Assembly (NCBI GenBank): GCA_937901255.1
Contig: CALCHN010000004.1
Coordinates: forward strand, 1 to 64,000
From: an uncultured Flavobacteriales bacterium
Lineage (GTDB): Bacteria; Bacteroidota; Bacteroidia; Flavobacteriales_E; Vicingaceae
Direction: 5' to 3'
Length of the DNA stretch: 64,000 nucleotides
A model generated the notes under the pieces. That model ran no database searches. It worked only from the letters and a program-made list of their open reading frames with translations, and was not told where the DNA came from. Of the stretch, positions 16,644 through 24,591 are shown one piece after another; position 1 is the first letter of the stretch, and every line of letters begins with the position of its first letter. The position numbers and the translations under genes are program-made.

Positions 16644-18044
16644 ATGAAAGCACTAAGAACCATAGCCTTAATAACATTAGCCACCTTTTTAGGGACTAGT
16701 GTTTATGCACAAGATGATTTTTATCCCTCATCGAAGAAAAAATCTAAAAAAAGTGATGAAGCTAATTTTCTTGAGCAAGAGCAAGAGACATTAAATGATG
16801 CAGATTACTCAACTGCTACAGATTATTATTACGATCAAAGAGAAAGAGAGATACAAGAAGAATATAATCGCCAAATGGGAATTACTGATTCTACTACTTA
16901 TTATGAAGATGAGAATGGTAATGTAAGAATCACCAATAATTATTATAATGGTGATAATTATGATTTCGACAACGAGTATTATGATTATGAATACACCTCA
17001 AGAATTAGAAGGTTCCACAGGCCAGCAGGTAGATATGGGTATTATGATGATTATTATACTAATTATTACTATTATAACTACGACCCTTATTACTATGGGA
17101 CAAGTATTTACGTGAGTTATGGCTGGTGGTACCCTAGTCCGTGGAGATGGAATGTAGGTTGGGGCTGGGGTGGCGGTTACTATGGTGGCGGCTGGGGCTG
17201 GAATTATGGCTGGGGCTACGGTTGGGGTAGTCCGTGGCACTGGGGATATGGTGGTGGCTGGTATGGTTCTTCCTACTGGTCAGGTTATAATCACGGTTAC
17301 ATGAATGGCTATTATGATGGATTATACGCTTCTGGAAATTACTATAACAGTTATGATAGAAATAGCCATTATTATGGAAAAAGAGGTAGTACAGGAGGCT
17401 CTGATGGTTACGGAGGGACAAGAGCTACAACTGTTAACACAAGTGGTAAGTCCTTAACTTTTGGAGAAAAATATGAACAAGCTGTTAAGAGTAACCCTGG
17501 TTTAAATACTGTACCTAAAAGTGGAATTAGTAATACTCCAAAGAGCAATGCTAATACTCCTACTAAAGGGAATGTAAATACTCCGGTGAAGCAAAATACT
17601 TACGGAACAGCTCCAAAAACTAATCCTAAACCTACTGGAACTAATCCGAAGCCTTATACTTCGCCAACCAAAACTTATGGAGGAAATACTCCTAAACCTA
17701 GTATGACCCCTACAAAAACGCAAGAGCCATATAATAAGCCTTATACAGCTCCAACTAAGCCGCAAACTTCGCCCAAGCCATATACGCCTCCAACAAGGAT
17801 TAATACAGCTCCAACAAAGACTAATACACCAAAGTCGTATCCGAAGCCTAGCTATACTCCTCAGCCTAAAAGTAATAACAGACCGAGTTATAGCAAGCCT
17901 TCACCAAAACAAAACTATAACCCACCAAAGTCTAATTCTAGACCTAGTTATTCGCCACCATCAAGAAGTGGAGGTAGTTACAATAGTGGAGGAGGTTCTA
18001 GAAGTGGAGGTTCTTTTGGAGGAAGTAGAAAATCACCTCGTTAA
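16644..18044 (+). CDS. Secreted low-complexity Tyr/Gly/Trp- and Pro/Thr-rich protein
   Basis: A 466-residue protein of unknown function. A signal peptide (1-22) is followed by AQDDFYPSSKKKSKK and an acidic/aromatic region. Residues about 130-240 are extraordinarily rich in Tyr, Gly and Trp (runs such as YYDDYYTNYYYYNYDPYYYG and GWGWGGGYYGGGWGWNYGWG). Residues about 280-435 are Pro/Thr/Lys/Asn-rich with repeated TPKPS, PYTAPTK and NTPK units. The C-terminus is a Gly/Ser/Arg tail (GGSRSGGSFGG). Such composition suggests an extended, sticky cell-surface or matrix protein; this is inference from composition only. It precedes the OmpP1/FadL-like gene by about 30 bp, so they may be co-transcribed. 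Confidence 0.7.
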   Translation: MKALRTIALITLATFLGTSVYAQDDFYPSSKKKSKKSDEANFLEQEQETLNDADYSTATDYYYDQREREIQEEYNRQMGITDSTTYYEDENGNVRITNNYYNGDNYDFDNEYYDYEYTSRIRRFHRPAGRYGYYDDYYTNYYYYNYDPYYYGTSIYVSYGWWYPSPWRWNVGWGWGGGYYGGGWGWNYGWGYGWGSPWHWGYGGGWYGSSYWSGYNHGYMNGYYDGLYASGNYYNSYDRNSHYYGKRGSTGGSDGYGGTRATTVNTSGKSLTFGEKYEQAVKSNPGLNTVPKSGISNTPKSNANTPTKGNVNTPVKQNTYGTAPKTNPKPTGTNPKPYTSPTKTYGGNTPKPSMTPTKTQEPYNKPYTAPTKPQTSPKPYTPPTRINTAPTKTNTPKSYPKPSYTPQPKSNNRPSYSKPSPKQNYNPPKSNSRPSYSPPSRSGGSYNSGGGSRSGGSFGGSRKSPR

Positions 18045-18077
18045 TTAAATAGTTAATTGAATTTAAATAAACAAATT

Positions 18078-19565
18078 ATGTTAGTTTCTAAATATAAATT
18101 AGTTCAAATAGCATTAATTGGAGGGTTGTTCTTTGGTAATGCTATTGACGGTAAAGCTCAAAATGAATTTGATGTACTGCGTTATTCTAATATAGAACAT
18201 TATGGAGATGCACGATTTAATGCAATGGGAGGTTCTTTTGGAGCTTTGGGAGCAAATATGTCTTCGTTAAGTATAAACCCTGGAGGTTTAGGAGTTTATA
18301 AAAGTTCTGATTTTTCTTTCACTCCTTCATTTCATTATAATTATTCAGAAAGTGTAGCCGATAATACCTTGGCAACTGATGGAAAATTAAACTTTCACTT
18401 TAGTAACATTGGTATTGTTGGTGCTTTTGAAGCCAGTAATGGTTGGAGGTCCTTTAACATGAGTGTTGGCTATAACAGATTGGCAAATTACAACAGAAGT
18501 GTAACGATTAATAGTACTACAGATAATTCCTTTCTATCAACTTATACAGATGAACTAAATAGCTATGATTTTTCTCAAGGTGGAGATATTGCAGAAATGT
18601 TTCCTTTTACCGCTAACTTGGGGTACCAAACTTATTTGGTAAATCCAATGGCAGCCGATTCATCTAAGTTTGATCATGTTTTTAAAGATTCTAAAAATAT
18701 AAAACAACAAACTAATATTGAAACTAAAGGAGGTTCCGGAGAGACTTATTTTGCAATGGGTGGAAATTATGGAGATAAATTATTTATTGGTGCTTTAATA
18801 GGTGTTCCTTCTGTAAGGTATGAATACAATAGATTTTACCGAGAGACCTCTGAAGAAGGTGATACCTTAACTGACTTTACTGCTTTTTCGGTGAATGAAA
18901 ACATCAGAACATCTGGAGCAGGGGTTAATTTTAAATTAGGAATGATTTATAGCTTTTCAGATTGGTTTAGATTTGGTTTAGCTTTTCATACACCAACCGT
19001 TTATGGCTTGTCTGATAGTTGGGAAACAACTGTTGTTTCAGAAAATAAAAATGGAGAAAAGCTTACAGAAAAATCTCCCTACGGTACTTTTGATTATGTT
19101 GTAACAACTCCTTATCGTTTTATTACAAGTGGTGCATTTGTTTTCAGTCAGTATGGAGTGTTGAATGTAGATTATGAATACGTAGATTATTCTACAGCAA
19201 GAATAAAACAAGATAATTCCTTTGGTGTTGGAGCAGATTTTTCTTTAGAAAACCAAGCGATTAGAAGCAATTTTGAAAGTACACATAACATTAGAGTAGG
19301 TACAGAGTGGAGATTAGATCCATTTAGATTTAGAGCCGGATATCGTTTCCAAGGAAATCCTTTAGATAGTAAGTTTAATGCCGATTATGGTTCTAACTTA
19401 TATTCTGCAGGTATTGGTATAAAACAAGAAGAATATTATTTTGACGTAGCGTATGCTATCAGAAAATATAATTCAGTAACTTCAATTATCGCTCAGCATG
19501 GTGATTATGCAAATGTTGATTTAACTGATCATTACTTGTCATTTACATTAGGATTTAGATTTTAA
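18078..19565 (+). CDS. OmpP1/FadL/TodX-family outer membrane transport barrel
   Basis: An outer-membrane beta-barrel of about 495 residues, related to FadL/TodX channels for hydrophobic molecules. The signal peptide (MLVSKYKLVQIALIGGLFF to GKAQ) precedes NEFDVLRYS. A plug-like segment, GDARFNAMGGSFGALGANMS, resembles the conserved family N-terminus, and SINPGGLGVYKSSDFSFTPS follows. Alternating strand patterns continue to the terminal SFTLGFRF with the C-terminal Phe needed for barrel assembly. I prefer the ATG at 18078 over the in-frame TTG at 18057, because the signal peptide then starts normally. A terminator lies downstream at 19804. Confidence 0.8.
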   Translation: MLVSKYKLVQIALIGGLFFGNAIDGKAQNEFDVLRYSNIEHYGDARFNAMGGSFGALGANMSSLSINPGGLGVYKSSDFSFTPSFHYNYSESVADNTLATDGKLNFHFSNIGIVGAFEASNGWRSFNMSVGYNRLANYNRSVTINSTTDNSFLSTYTDELNSYDFSQGGDIAEMFPFTANLGYQTYLVNPMAADSSKFDHVFKDSKNIKQQTNIETKGGSGETYFAMGGNYGDKLFIGALIGVPSVRYEYNRFYRETSEEGDTLTDFTAFSVNENIRTSGAGVNFKLGMIYSFSDWFRFGLAFHTPTVYGLSDSWETTVVSENKNGEKLTEKSPYGTFDYVVTTPYRFITSGAFVFSQYGVLNVDYEYVDYSTARIKQDNSFGVGADFSLENQAIRSNFESTHNIRVGTEWRLDPFRFRAGYRFQGNPLDSKFNADYGSNLYSAGIGIKQEEYYFDVAYAIRKYNSVTSIIAQHGDYANVDLTDHYLSFTLGFRF

Positions 19566-19577
19566 ATAGTCTCTTAG

Positions 19578-19716
19578 CAAGAAAACTCCCAAATACTTCG
19601 TTATTCTCATTTTTGATTCAGTTATTTACCTTAGTAAACTCCTTGGAATCAAAAATTTCGAAAGCCTTGTCTTTGGAAGTTTCTTATCAAAGACTTCAAA
19701 ATTGGTAGTTTTCTTG
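19578..19716. repeat. Large nested inverted-repeat element
   Basis: CAAGAAAACT (19578-19587) pairs with AGTTTTCTTG (19707-19716). Inside, TTTTTGATTC (19610-19619) pairs with GAATCAAAAA (19646-19655). Both arm pairs are perfect over 10 bp. The 419-bp gene-free stretch 19566-19984 contains this, a CTCGCAAAGACGCAA motif, a terminator and the gcvP promoter region. Confidence 0.6.
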
Positions 19717-19750
19717 TAGGAATTAAATAAAATATTAAACATAAATAATA

Positions 19751-19767
19751 TCTCGCAAAGACGCAAA
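19751..19767. repeat. Dispersed TCTCGCAAAGACGCAA motif (copy 1)
   Basis: The 16-mer TCTCGCAAAGACGCAA recurs at 23416-23431, where it is extended by GGACGCAA. Sequences of this kind are common intergenic repeats in Bacteroidota genomes; no function is known to me. Confidence 0.55.
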
Positions 19768-19803
19768 AGTTTTCAATTCAAGTAATTCCATTATTTTATC
19801 AAT

Positions 19804-19839
19804 AAAAAGCTCTAAGTATTTTAATGCTTGGAGCTTTTT
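19804..19839 (+). terminator. Rho-independent terminator downstream of the barrel gene
   Basis: AAAAAGCTCTAAG and CTTGGAGCTTTTT form a 13-bp stem with one G-U pair and a 10-nt loop, followed by TTTTTGTTTTT. The flanking A and T runs mean it could work in both directions. Confidence 0.75.
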
Positions 19840-19940
19840 GTTTTTATAAAGTATTAGGGTGGTTGAAAAGTGGTTGATAAATCATCTGTTTAAGATGAAT
19901 TTATTAGCAGTAAATAGTGAAGTCGTATTGCTACTTTTCT

Positions 19941-19948
19941 TACATTTG
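19941..19948 (+). promoter_or_regulatory. Possible -7 element of the gcvP promoter
   Basis: TACATTTG is an exact TAnnTTTG match 37 nt before the gcvP ATG. A TTG at the ideal -33 distance is lacking. Confidence 0.4.
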
Positions 19949-19984
19949 CATCCCTTTTATATTCACTTAATTCATTAATTATTT

Positions 19985-22846
19985 ATGGCAGCAAATAAAT
20001 TTTCAGACAGACATATCGGTCCTCGTGAGGAAGATAAAAAATCAATGTTGTCTTCAATTGGGCTTAACTCAATAGAAGAATTAATCAGTCAAACCATACC
20101 TGCAAAAATCAGGTTGAAAAAAGAGTTGGAGTTAGATGCTCCTCTTACAGAGTACGAATACCTTAATCACATTGCCGAATTAGGTGAAAAAAATAAAGTA
20201 TATCAATCTTATATTGGGTTAGGTTATCACAGTACAATTACCCCATCAGTTATAAAAAGAAATATTTTCGAAAATCCGGGATGGTACACTGCCTACACAC
20301 CTTATCAGGCAGAGATATCTCAAGGAAGATTAGAAGCCTTGTTAAACTATCAAACAGCAGTAATAGATTTAACAGGAATGGAGTTGGCAAATGCTTCTTT
20401 ATTAGATGAAGGAACTGCAGCTGCCGAAGCAATGATTTTAGCCTACAACAGCCGAAGCAAAGCCTTGAAACAAAGCGATGCCAACCAATTTTTAGTTTCA
20501 GCAGATTGTTTACCTCAAACCATAGATATTTTAAAAACAAGATCTACTCCACTAGGAATTGAATTAATTATTGGTGACGAAAATTCCTTTGCTTTTAACG
20601 ATAAAGTTTTTGGATGCATTTTACAATATCCAACTGTTAAAGGTGCAATCAATGATTATAAAAACATTACTGCCGAAGCTCATGCTAACGAAAGCATGGT
20701 AGTGGTTGCTGCAGACTTGTTGAGTTTAACGCTATTAACACCTCCTGGAGAATGGGGAGCAGATGTTGTTGTTGGAAGTTCTCAACGTTTTGGTGTGCCA
20801 ATGGGTTATGGTGGTCCACACGCAGCATTTTTTGCTACTAAAGATGCTTTTAAAAGAGCAATTCCGGGTAGAATTATTGGTGTTTCTGTTGATGCACAAG
20901 GCAACAGAGCATTAAGAATGGCATTACAAACCAGAGAACAACATATTAAAAGAGACAAAGCTACATCTAACATTTGTACAGCACAAGTATTGCTTTCTGT
21001 AATGGCAGGAATGTATGCTGTTTATCATGGTGCAGAAGGAATTAAAAATATAGCAACTACTATCAATAAGTTAACAGCTCAATTAGCTGCTGGAATTGAT
21101 GGCTTAGGTTTAAAAAGAATTAATCCTACTTTTTTTGATACATTGACTTATGAAGTTAGCAATGAACAAAAAACTGCTATCAATAAAATTGCGTTAGAAA
21201 ATAAAATTAACCTTAATTTTTATGCCGAAGGATTTGTTTCTATGAGTATTGGAGAAACAGAAAATGAAGCTACTATAAAAGCGTTAATAGCTGTTTTTGA
21301 AAAAGCATTAGGAAAACAAGCTGGAAGTAATTCAGGTGTGCAAGGAATACCAGCCGATTTAGTAAGAAGATCTGCTTATTTAACGCACGAAATTTTCAAT
21401 AAATATCGTTCTGAGTCGGATATGATGAGGTACATTAAAAGATTGGAAAATAAAGATTTATCACTAACTCACTCTATGATTTCTTTGGGTTCTTGTACCA
21501 TGAAATTAAATGCAGCATCAGAGTTAATTCCTTTAGGTTGGTCAGATTGGGCAAATATTCATCCATTTGTGCCATTAGATCAAGCTCAGGGTTACCAAGA
21601 GATGTTGAAAAAACTAGAAGATGATTTATCTGAAATTACAGGTTTCGATGCAGTTTCTTTGCAGCCTAACTCGGGAGCTCAAGGCGAATATGCTGGCTTA
21701 ATGGTTATTAGAGCTTATCACGAAAGTAGGGGAGATACGCATAGAAATATTGCCTTAATTCCTTCTTCAGCTCACGGAACTAATCCGGCAAGTGCTGTAA
21801 TGGCAGGAATGAAAGTAATTGTAACCAAATGTGATGATAACGGAAATATTGATGTAGCAGATTTAAAAGCTAAAGCTGAAGAACATGCTGCCAACCTTTC
21901 TTGTATTATGGTTACTTATCCATCTACACATGGTGTTTATGAAGAAAGCATTATGGAGATTACCGAAATTGTACATCAAAATGGTGGACAAGTTTATATG
22001 GATGGAGCTAATATGAATGCACAGGTGGCACTTACAAATCCTGCCAATATTGGAGCGGACGTTTGTCATTTAAATTTACATAAAACCTTTGCTATTCCTC
22101 ATGGTGGTGGTGGTCCTGGAGTTGGTCCTATTGGAGTAGCTAAACACTTAACTCCATTTTTACCATCTAATGTTATTGTAAAAACAGGCGGTGATAAAGC
22201 TATAACAGCTATTTCTGCTGCTCCTTGGGGTAGTGCTTATGTTTGTTTAATTTCTTATGGATATATTAAAATGTTAGGAACAGCAGGCTTAAAACTTTCT
22301 ACAGAAGCAGCTATTTTAAATGCCAATTACTTAAAATCAAAATTAGAGCAACACTACAAAATATTATATACCAATGATAAAGGTAGAGTGGCTCACGAAA
22401 TGATTTTAGAGTGTAGAGATTTTAAAGCTGCATCGGGTGTTGAAGTAAGTGATATTGCTAAACGTTTAATGGACTATGGCTTTCATGCTCCAACCGTTTC
22501 TTTTCCTGTTGCAGGAACATTAATGGTAGAACCTACAGAAAGTGAAAGTAAAGAAGAGCTAGATAGATTTGTTGAGACCATGATAGCCATTAAGGAAGAA
22601 GTTATTGAAATTATTGAAGGTAAAGCCGACAAATCCAATAATGTATTGAAAAATGCTCCGCATACTTCAAAAGTATTGTTAGCCGATAATTGGGATAAAC
22701 CTTACTCAAGACAAAAAGCTGCTTTCCCACTTAAATGGGTAGAAGATGCTAAATATTGGACAACAGTTGGTAGAGTAGATGATGCTTATGGCGACAGAAA
22801 CTTGGTTTGTAGCTGTAATCCAATTGAAGATTACGCTGAAATCTAA
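19985..22846 (+). CDS. gcvP: Glycine dehydrogenase (decarboxylating), glycine-cleavage P protein
   Basis: A 953-residue PLP enzyme that decarboxylates glycine and passes the aminomethyl group to lipoyl-GcvH. It is the full-length single-chain form with two homologous halves. The N-terminal half has DRHIGPREEDKKSML, GYHSTITPSVIKRNIFENPG and YTPYQAEISQGRLEALLNYQ. The C-terminal half has SLGSCTMKLNAASE and the PLP-lysine region CHLNLHKTFAIPHGGGGPG (near residue 700). The end, GRVDDAYGDRNLVCSCNP, is typical. Length matches the family. The other glycine-cleavage genes (gcvT, gcvH) are not in the window. It is followed by a strong terminator. Confidence 0.97.
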   Translation: MAANKFSDRHIGPREEDKKSMLSSIGLNSIEELISQTIPAKIRLKKELELDAPLTEYEYLNHIAELGEKNKVYQSYIGLGYHSTITPSVIKRNIFENPGWYTAYTPYQAEISQGRLEALLNYQTAVIDLTGMELANASLLDEGTAAAEAMILAYNSRSKALKQSDANQFLVSADCLPQTIDILKTRSTPLGIELIIGDENSFAFNDKVFGCILQYPTVKGAINDYKNITAEAHANESMVVVAADLLSLTLLTPPGEWGADVVVGSSQRFGVPMGYGGPHAAFFATKDAFKRAIPGRIIGVSVDAQGNRALRMALQTREQHIKRDKATSNICTAQVLLSVMAGMYAVYHGAEGIKNIATTINKLTAQLAAGIDGLGLKRINPTFFDTLTYEVSNEQKTAINKIALENKINLNFYAEGFVSMSIGETENEATIKALIAVFEKALGKQAGSNSGVQGIPADLVRRSAYLTHEIFNKYRSESDMMRYIKRLENKDLSLTHSMISLGSCTMKLNAASELIPLGWSDWANIHPFVPLDQAQGYQEMLKKLEDDLSEITGFDAVSLQPNSGAQGEYAGLMVIRAYHESRGDTHRNIALIPSSAHGTNPASAVMAGMKVIVTKCDDNGNIDVADLKAKAEEHAANLSCIMVTYPSTHGVYEESIMEITEIVHQNGGQVYMDGANMNAQVALTNPANIGADVCHLNLHKTFAIPHGGGGPGVGPIGVAKHLTPFLPSNVIVKTGGDKAITAISAAPWGSAYVCLISYGYIKMLGTAGLKLSTEAAILNANYLKSKLEQHYKILYTNDKGRVAHEMILECRDFKAASGVEVSDIAKRLMDYGFHAPTVSFPVAGTLMVEPTESESKEELDRFVETMIAIKEEVIEIIEGKADKSNNVLKNAPHTSKVLLADNWDKPYSRQKAAFPLKWVEDAKYWTTVGRVDDAYGDRNLVCSCNPIEDYAEI

Positions 22847-22867
22847 ATTTTAAAAATACAATTAAAT

Positions 22868-22903
22868 AAAAAGCCCTGAAATTAATACTTTCAGGGCTTT
22901 TTT
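22868..22903 (+). terminator. gcvP terminator
   Basis: AAAAAGCCCTGAAA (22868-22881) and TTTCAGGGCTTTTT (22889-22902) form a perfect 14-bp stem with a 7-nt loop, ending in a T run 21 bp after the gcvP stop. The SET gene converges from the other side, so the hairpin may serve both. Confidence 0.9.
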
Positions 22904-22934
22904 ATTTTTAGGTATTTACACTGTATATGTGAAT

Positions 22935-23381
22935 TTAACCATGTTTTTTCCAATAATTTTTGCCGTAACTACAAAACAATTCTTCATTGGCTTTAATGGT
23001 TCTAGTTGCTTGGATGCATACTTTATCATTATCATCTAATGTAATTTTCGCATTATTTTTAAAGTTTGAATTGGCAAAACCACTGGCATCATTGGCATAT
23101 TTAGCAAAGCATGCTACATTCATGGAGTCCATAATGCTTCCATTTAGTAAATTAATGAAGTACTTATCATTTCCTTCTAACGCTCGCTTTTCAGCTTGTA
23201 TATCGGTTAATAATTCTCCTTTAAAAACAGCAATGGTTTCATCTTTATAAATGTCTATGGCAGTAAAAAGTCCGTTACCAGCATCAGGTAGTTGAGATTG
23301 TTTTGTGTATAAATAATCTGCTTCAAGGGCTTCAATGGTATTGAAATTTGGAGTTTTCAAGGTTTGATGGGGTTTTTTCAT
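22935..23381 (-). CDS. SET-domain protein (putative protein-lysine methyltransferase)
   Basis: A 148-residue protein that is almost entirely a SET domain, the S-adenosylmethionine-dependent lysine-methyltransferase fold. Visible signatures are GNGLFTAIDIYKDETI (the N-terminal GxG motif, near 36), AKYANDASGFANSNFKNNA (the N-H/S-like cofactor-binding motif, near 92) and ANEELFCSYGKNYW (the GEEL-x-x-x-Y signature with the catalytic Tyr, near 131). No chromatin-type accessory domain is present. The substrate is unknown. It lies downstream of the binding-lipoprotein gene across an 84-bp gap holding a dispersed repeat, so joint transcription is uncertain. Confidence 0.85.
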   Translation of the reverse strand: MKKPHQTLKTPNFNTIEALEADYLYTKQSQLPDAGNGLFTAIDIYKDETIAVFKGELLTDIQAEKRALEGNDKYFINLLNGSIMDSMNVACFAKYANDASGFANSNFKNNAKITLDDNDKVCIQATRTIKANEELFCSYGKNYWKKHG

Positions 23382-23415
23382 TTGGTTTCTATTTTTTCTT
23401 TAAAGCTACAATATT

Positions 23416-23437
23416 TCTCGCAAAGACGCAAGGACGC
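23416..23437. repeat. Dispersed TCTCGCAAAGACGCAA motif (copy 2)
   Basis: The 16-mer seen at 19751 recurs, followed by GGACGCAA, making an internal repeat of GACGCAA. It is located between the SET gene and the binding-lipoprotein gene. Confidence 0.55.
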
Positions 23438-23465
23438 AATTTTTCTAATTTAAAATCTCCAATTT

Positions 23466-24587
23466 CTAATTTTCTAATCTTTTATAATAATAAAGCTGAT
23501 GTTCAATTTTTGTTGGATGAAAAATAGCTATTAAATCTTTTAAAATAATATGAGGATTTACTACTCCCGATTCCCAATAATCGTTGCCCATAGCAGCATT
23601 TACTTTTAGGTTGTTGTTATAAACTTGTTGGTTTTTAACAGCTGCAAAATTGGCTAACACAGCATCTTGTGCAACAATTTCTTCTAAACTATTAAAAGCA
23701 TTTACATTGAGCCAAAAATCTGCATCTAGGGCTTCATCTATAATAATTTCTTTGCTTTTTACAATACTTCTTTCTTCATCATTATCGCTCCAAATATAAT
23801 TTGCTCCGGCATCTTTTAAAAATTGTGCCTGAAAAGAAGCTCCACCCGGAACATGCCAAGCACCATTCCAAGGCATTCCTGTAAAAACAGTTGGTTGTTC
23901 TTTTAAATCTGCCACCGTTTTTTTTACGCTTAAGTATTCTGTTTCTATATGTTTAAAAATAGAATCGGCTAGTTGTTCCTTATTATAAAAAGCAGCTACA
24001 AATTTTATCCATTCTGCCATGCCTAAAGGGTGTAACTCCATATATTCTGCGTTTAGAACAGTTGTTAAACCTAATGAAGCAAATTTATTGAGTTTGGCAG
24101 TTGAAGATTGGTCTATGCCATACGCCATAACAATATCAGGAGCAATATTCACTAATATTTCGTAGTTAAATACTTCGTGCTGACCAACTTCTTGGATGAA
24201 ATTCGCATTTATTCTTTCTTTAATAGTTTCGCTGCTAACATAATTGCAGCCTGCAATTCCTTTAATGGAGTTAACTTCATTAAGTTTTTCAATAAAAGCC
24301 AAATGCGTTAGACTTAAGCAAACAATAGATTTTATGGGAGTTTTAATGAAAATTCCATCAACATTTGTAGGTTTTTCATTTTCATATAATACATACTTTA
24401 GGGCCTTGTTTTCTCCTTTCCAAGGCTGATGAAGGTTAACGATTTTGTAACCTTTAAAATATTCTATATGAAAACCTTTTGCATAACGAATATCGTCTGA
24501 TGTGTTTTTAGATGTAGATGCTTCTTTTTTTGCCTCTCCACAAGAAAAAAAGCTTATTAATGTAAAGAAAATTAAAAAGCGTTGCAT
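23466..24587 (-). CDS. Periplasmic-binding-protein-type lipoprotein (BtuF/FepB-like fold)
   Basis: A 373-residue predicted lipoprotein: a short signal peptide ends in a lipobox-like FFSCGEAKK (Cys16). The rest resembles the class III periplasmic binding proteins of iron-chelate and cobalamin ABC systems: KSIVCLSLTHLAFIEKL, then NYEILVNIAPDIVMAYG (the typical 'nleaI..l.PDlVi' region near 150), a long connecting helix, and FTGMPWNGAWHVPGGASFQAQFLKDAGANY in the second lobe. No permease or ATPase gene is nearby. It begins 4 bp after the receiver-PAS-kinase gene ends, so it looks like the last member of that operon. The ligand is unknown. Confidence 0.8.
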   Translation of the reverse strand: MQRFLIFFTLISFFSCGEAKKEASTSKNTSDDIRYAKGFHIEYFKGYKIVNLHQPWKGENKALKYVLYENEKPTNVDGIFIKTPIKSIVCLSLTHLAFIEKLNEVNSIKGIAGCNYVSSETIKERINANFIQEVGQHEVFNYEILVNIAPDIVMAYGIDQSSTAKLNKFASLGLTTVLNAEYMELHPLGMAEWIKFVAAFYNKEQLADSIFKHIETEYLSVKKTVADLKEQPTVFTGMPWNGAWHVPGGASFQAQFLKDAGANYIWSDNDEERSIVKSKEIIIDEALDADFWLNVNAFNSLEEIVAQDAVLANFAAVKNQQVYNNNLKVNAAMGNDYWESGVVNPHIILKDLIAIFHPTKIEHQLYYYKRLEN

Positions 24588-24591
24588 TGGT

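Noticed and set aside
18057..18077. TTG at 18057 as the start of the FadL/TodX-like gene
   Set aside because: It would add seven residues before a signal peptide that begins naturally at the ATG at 18078, and the gap sequence looks like an A-rich leader.
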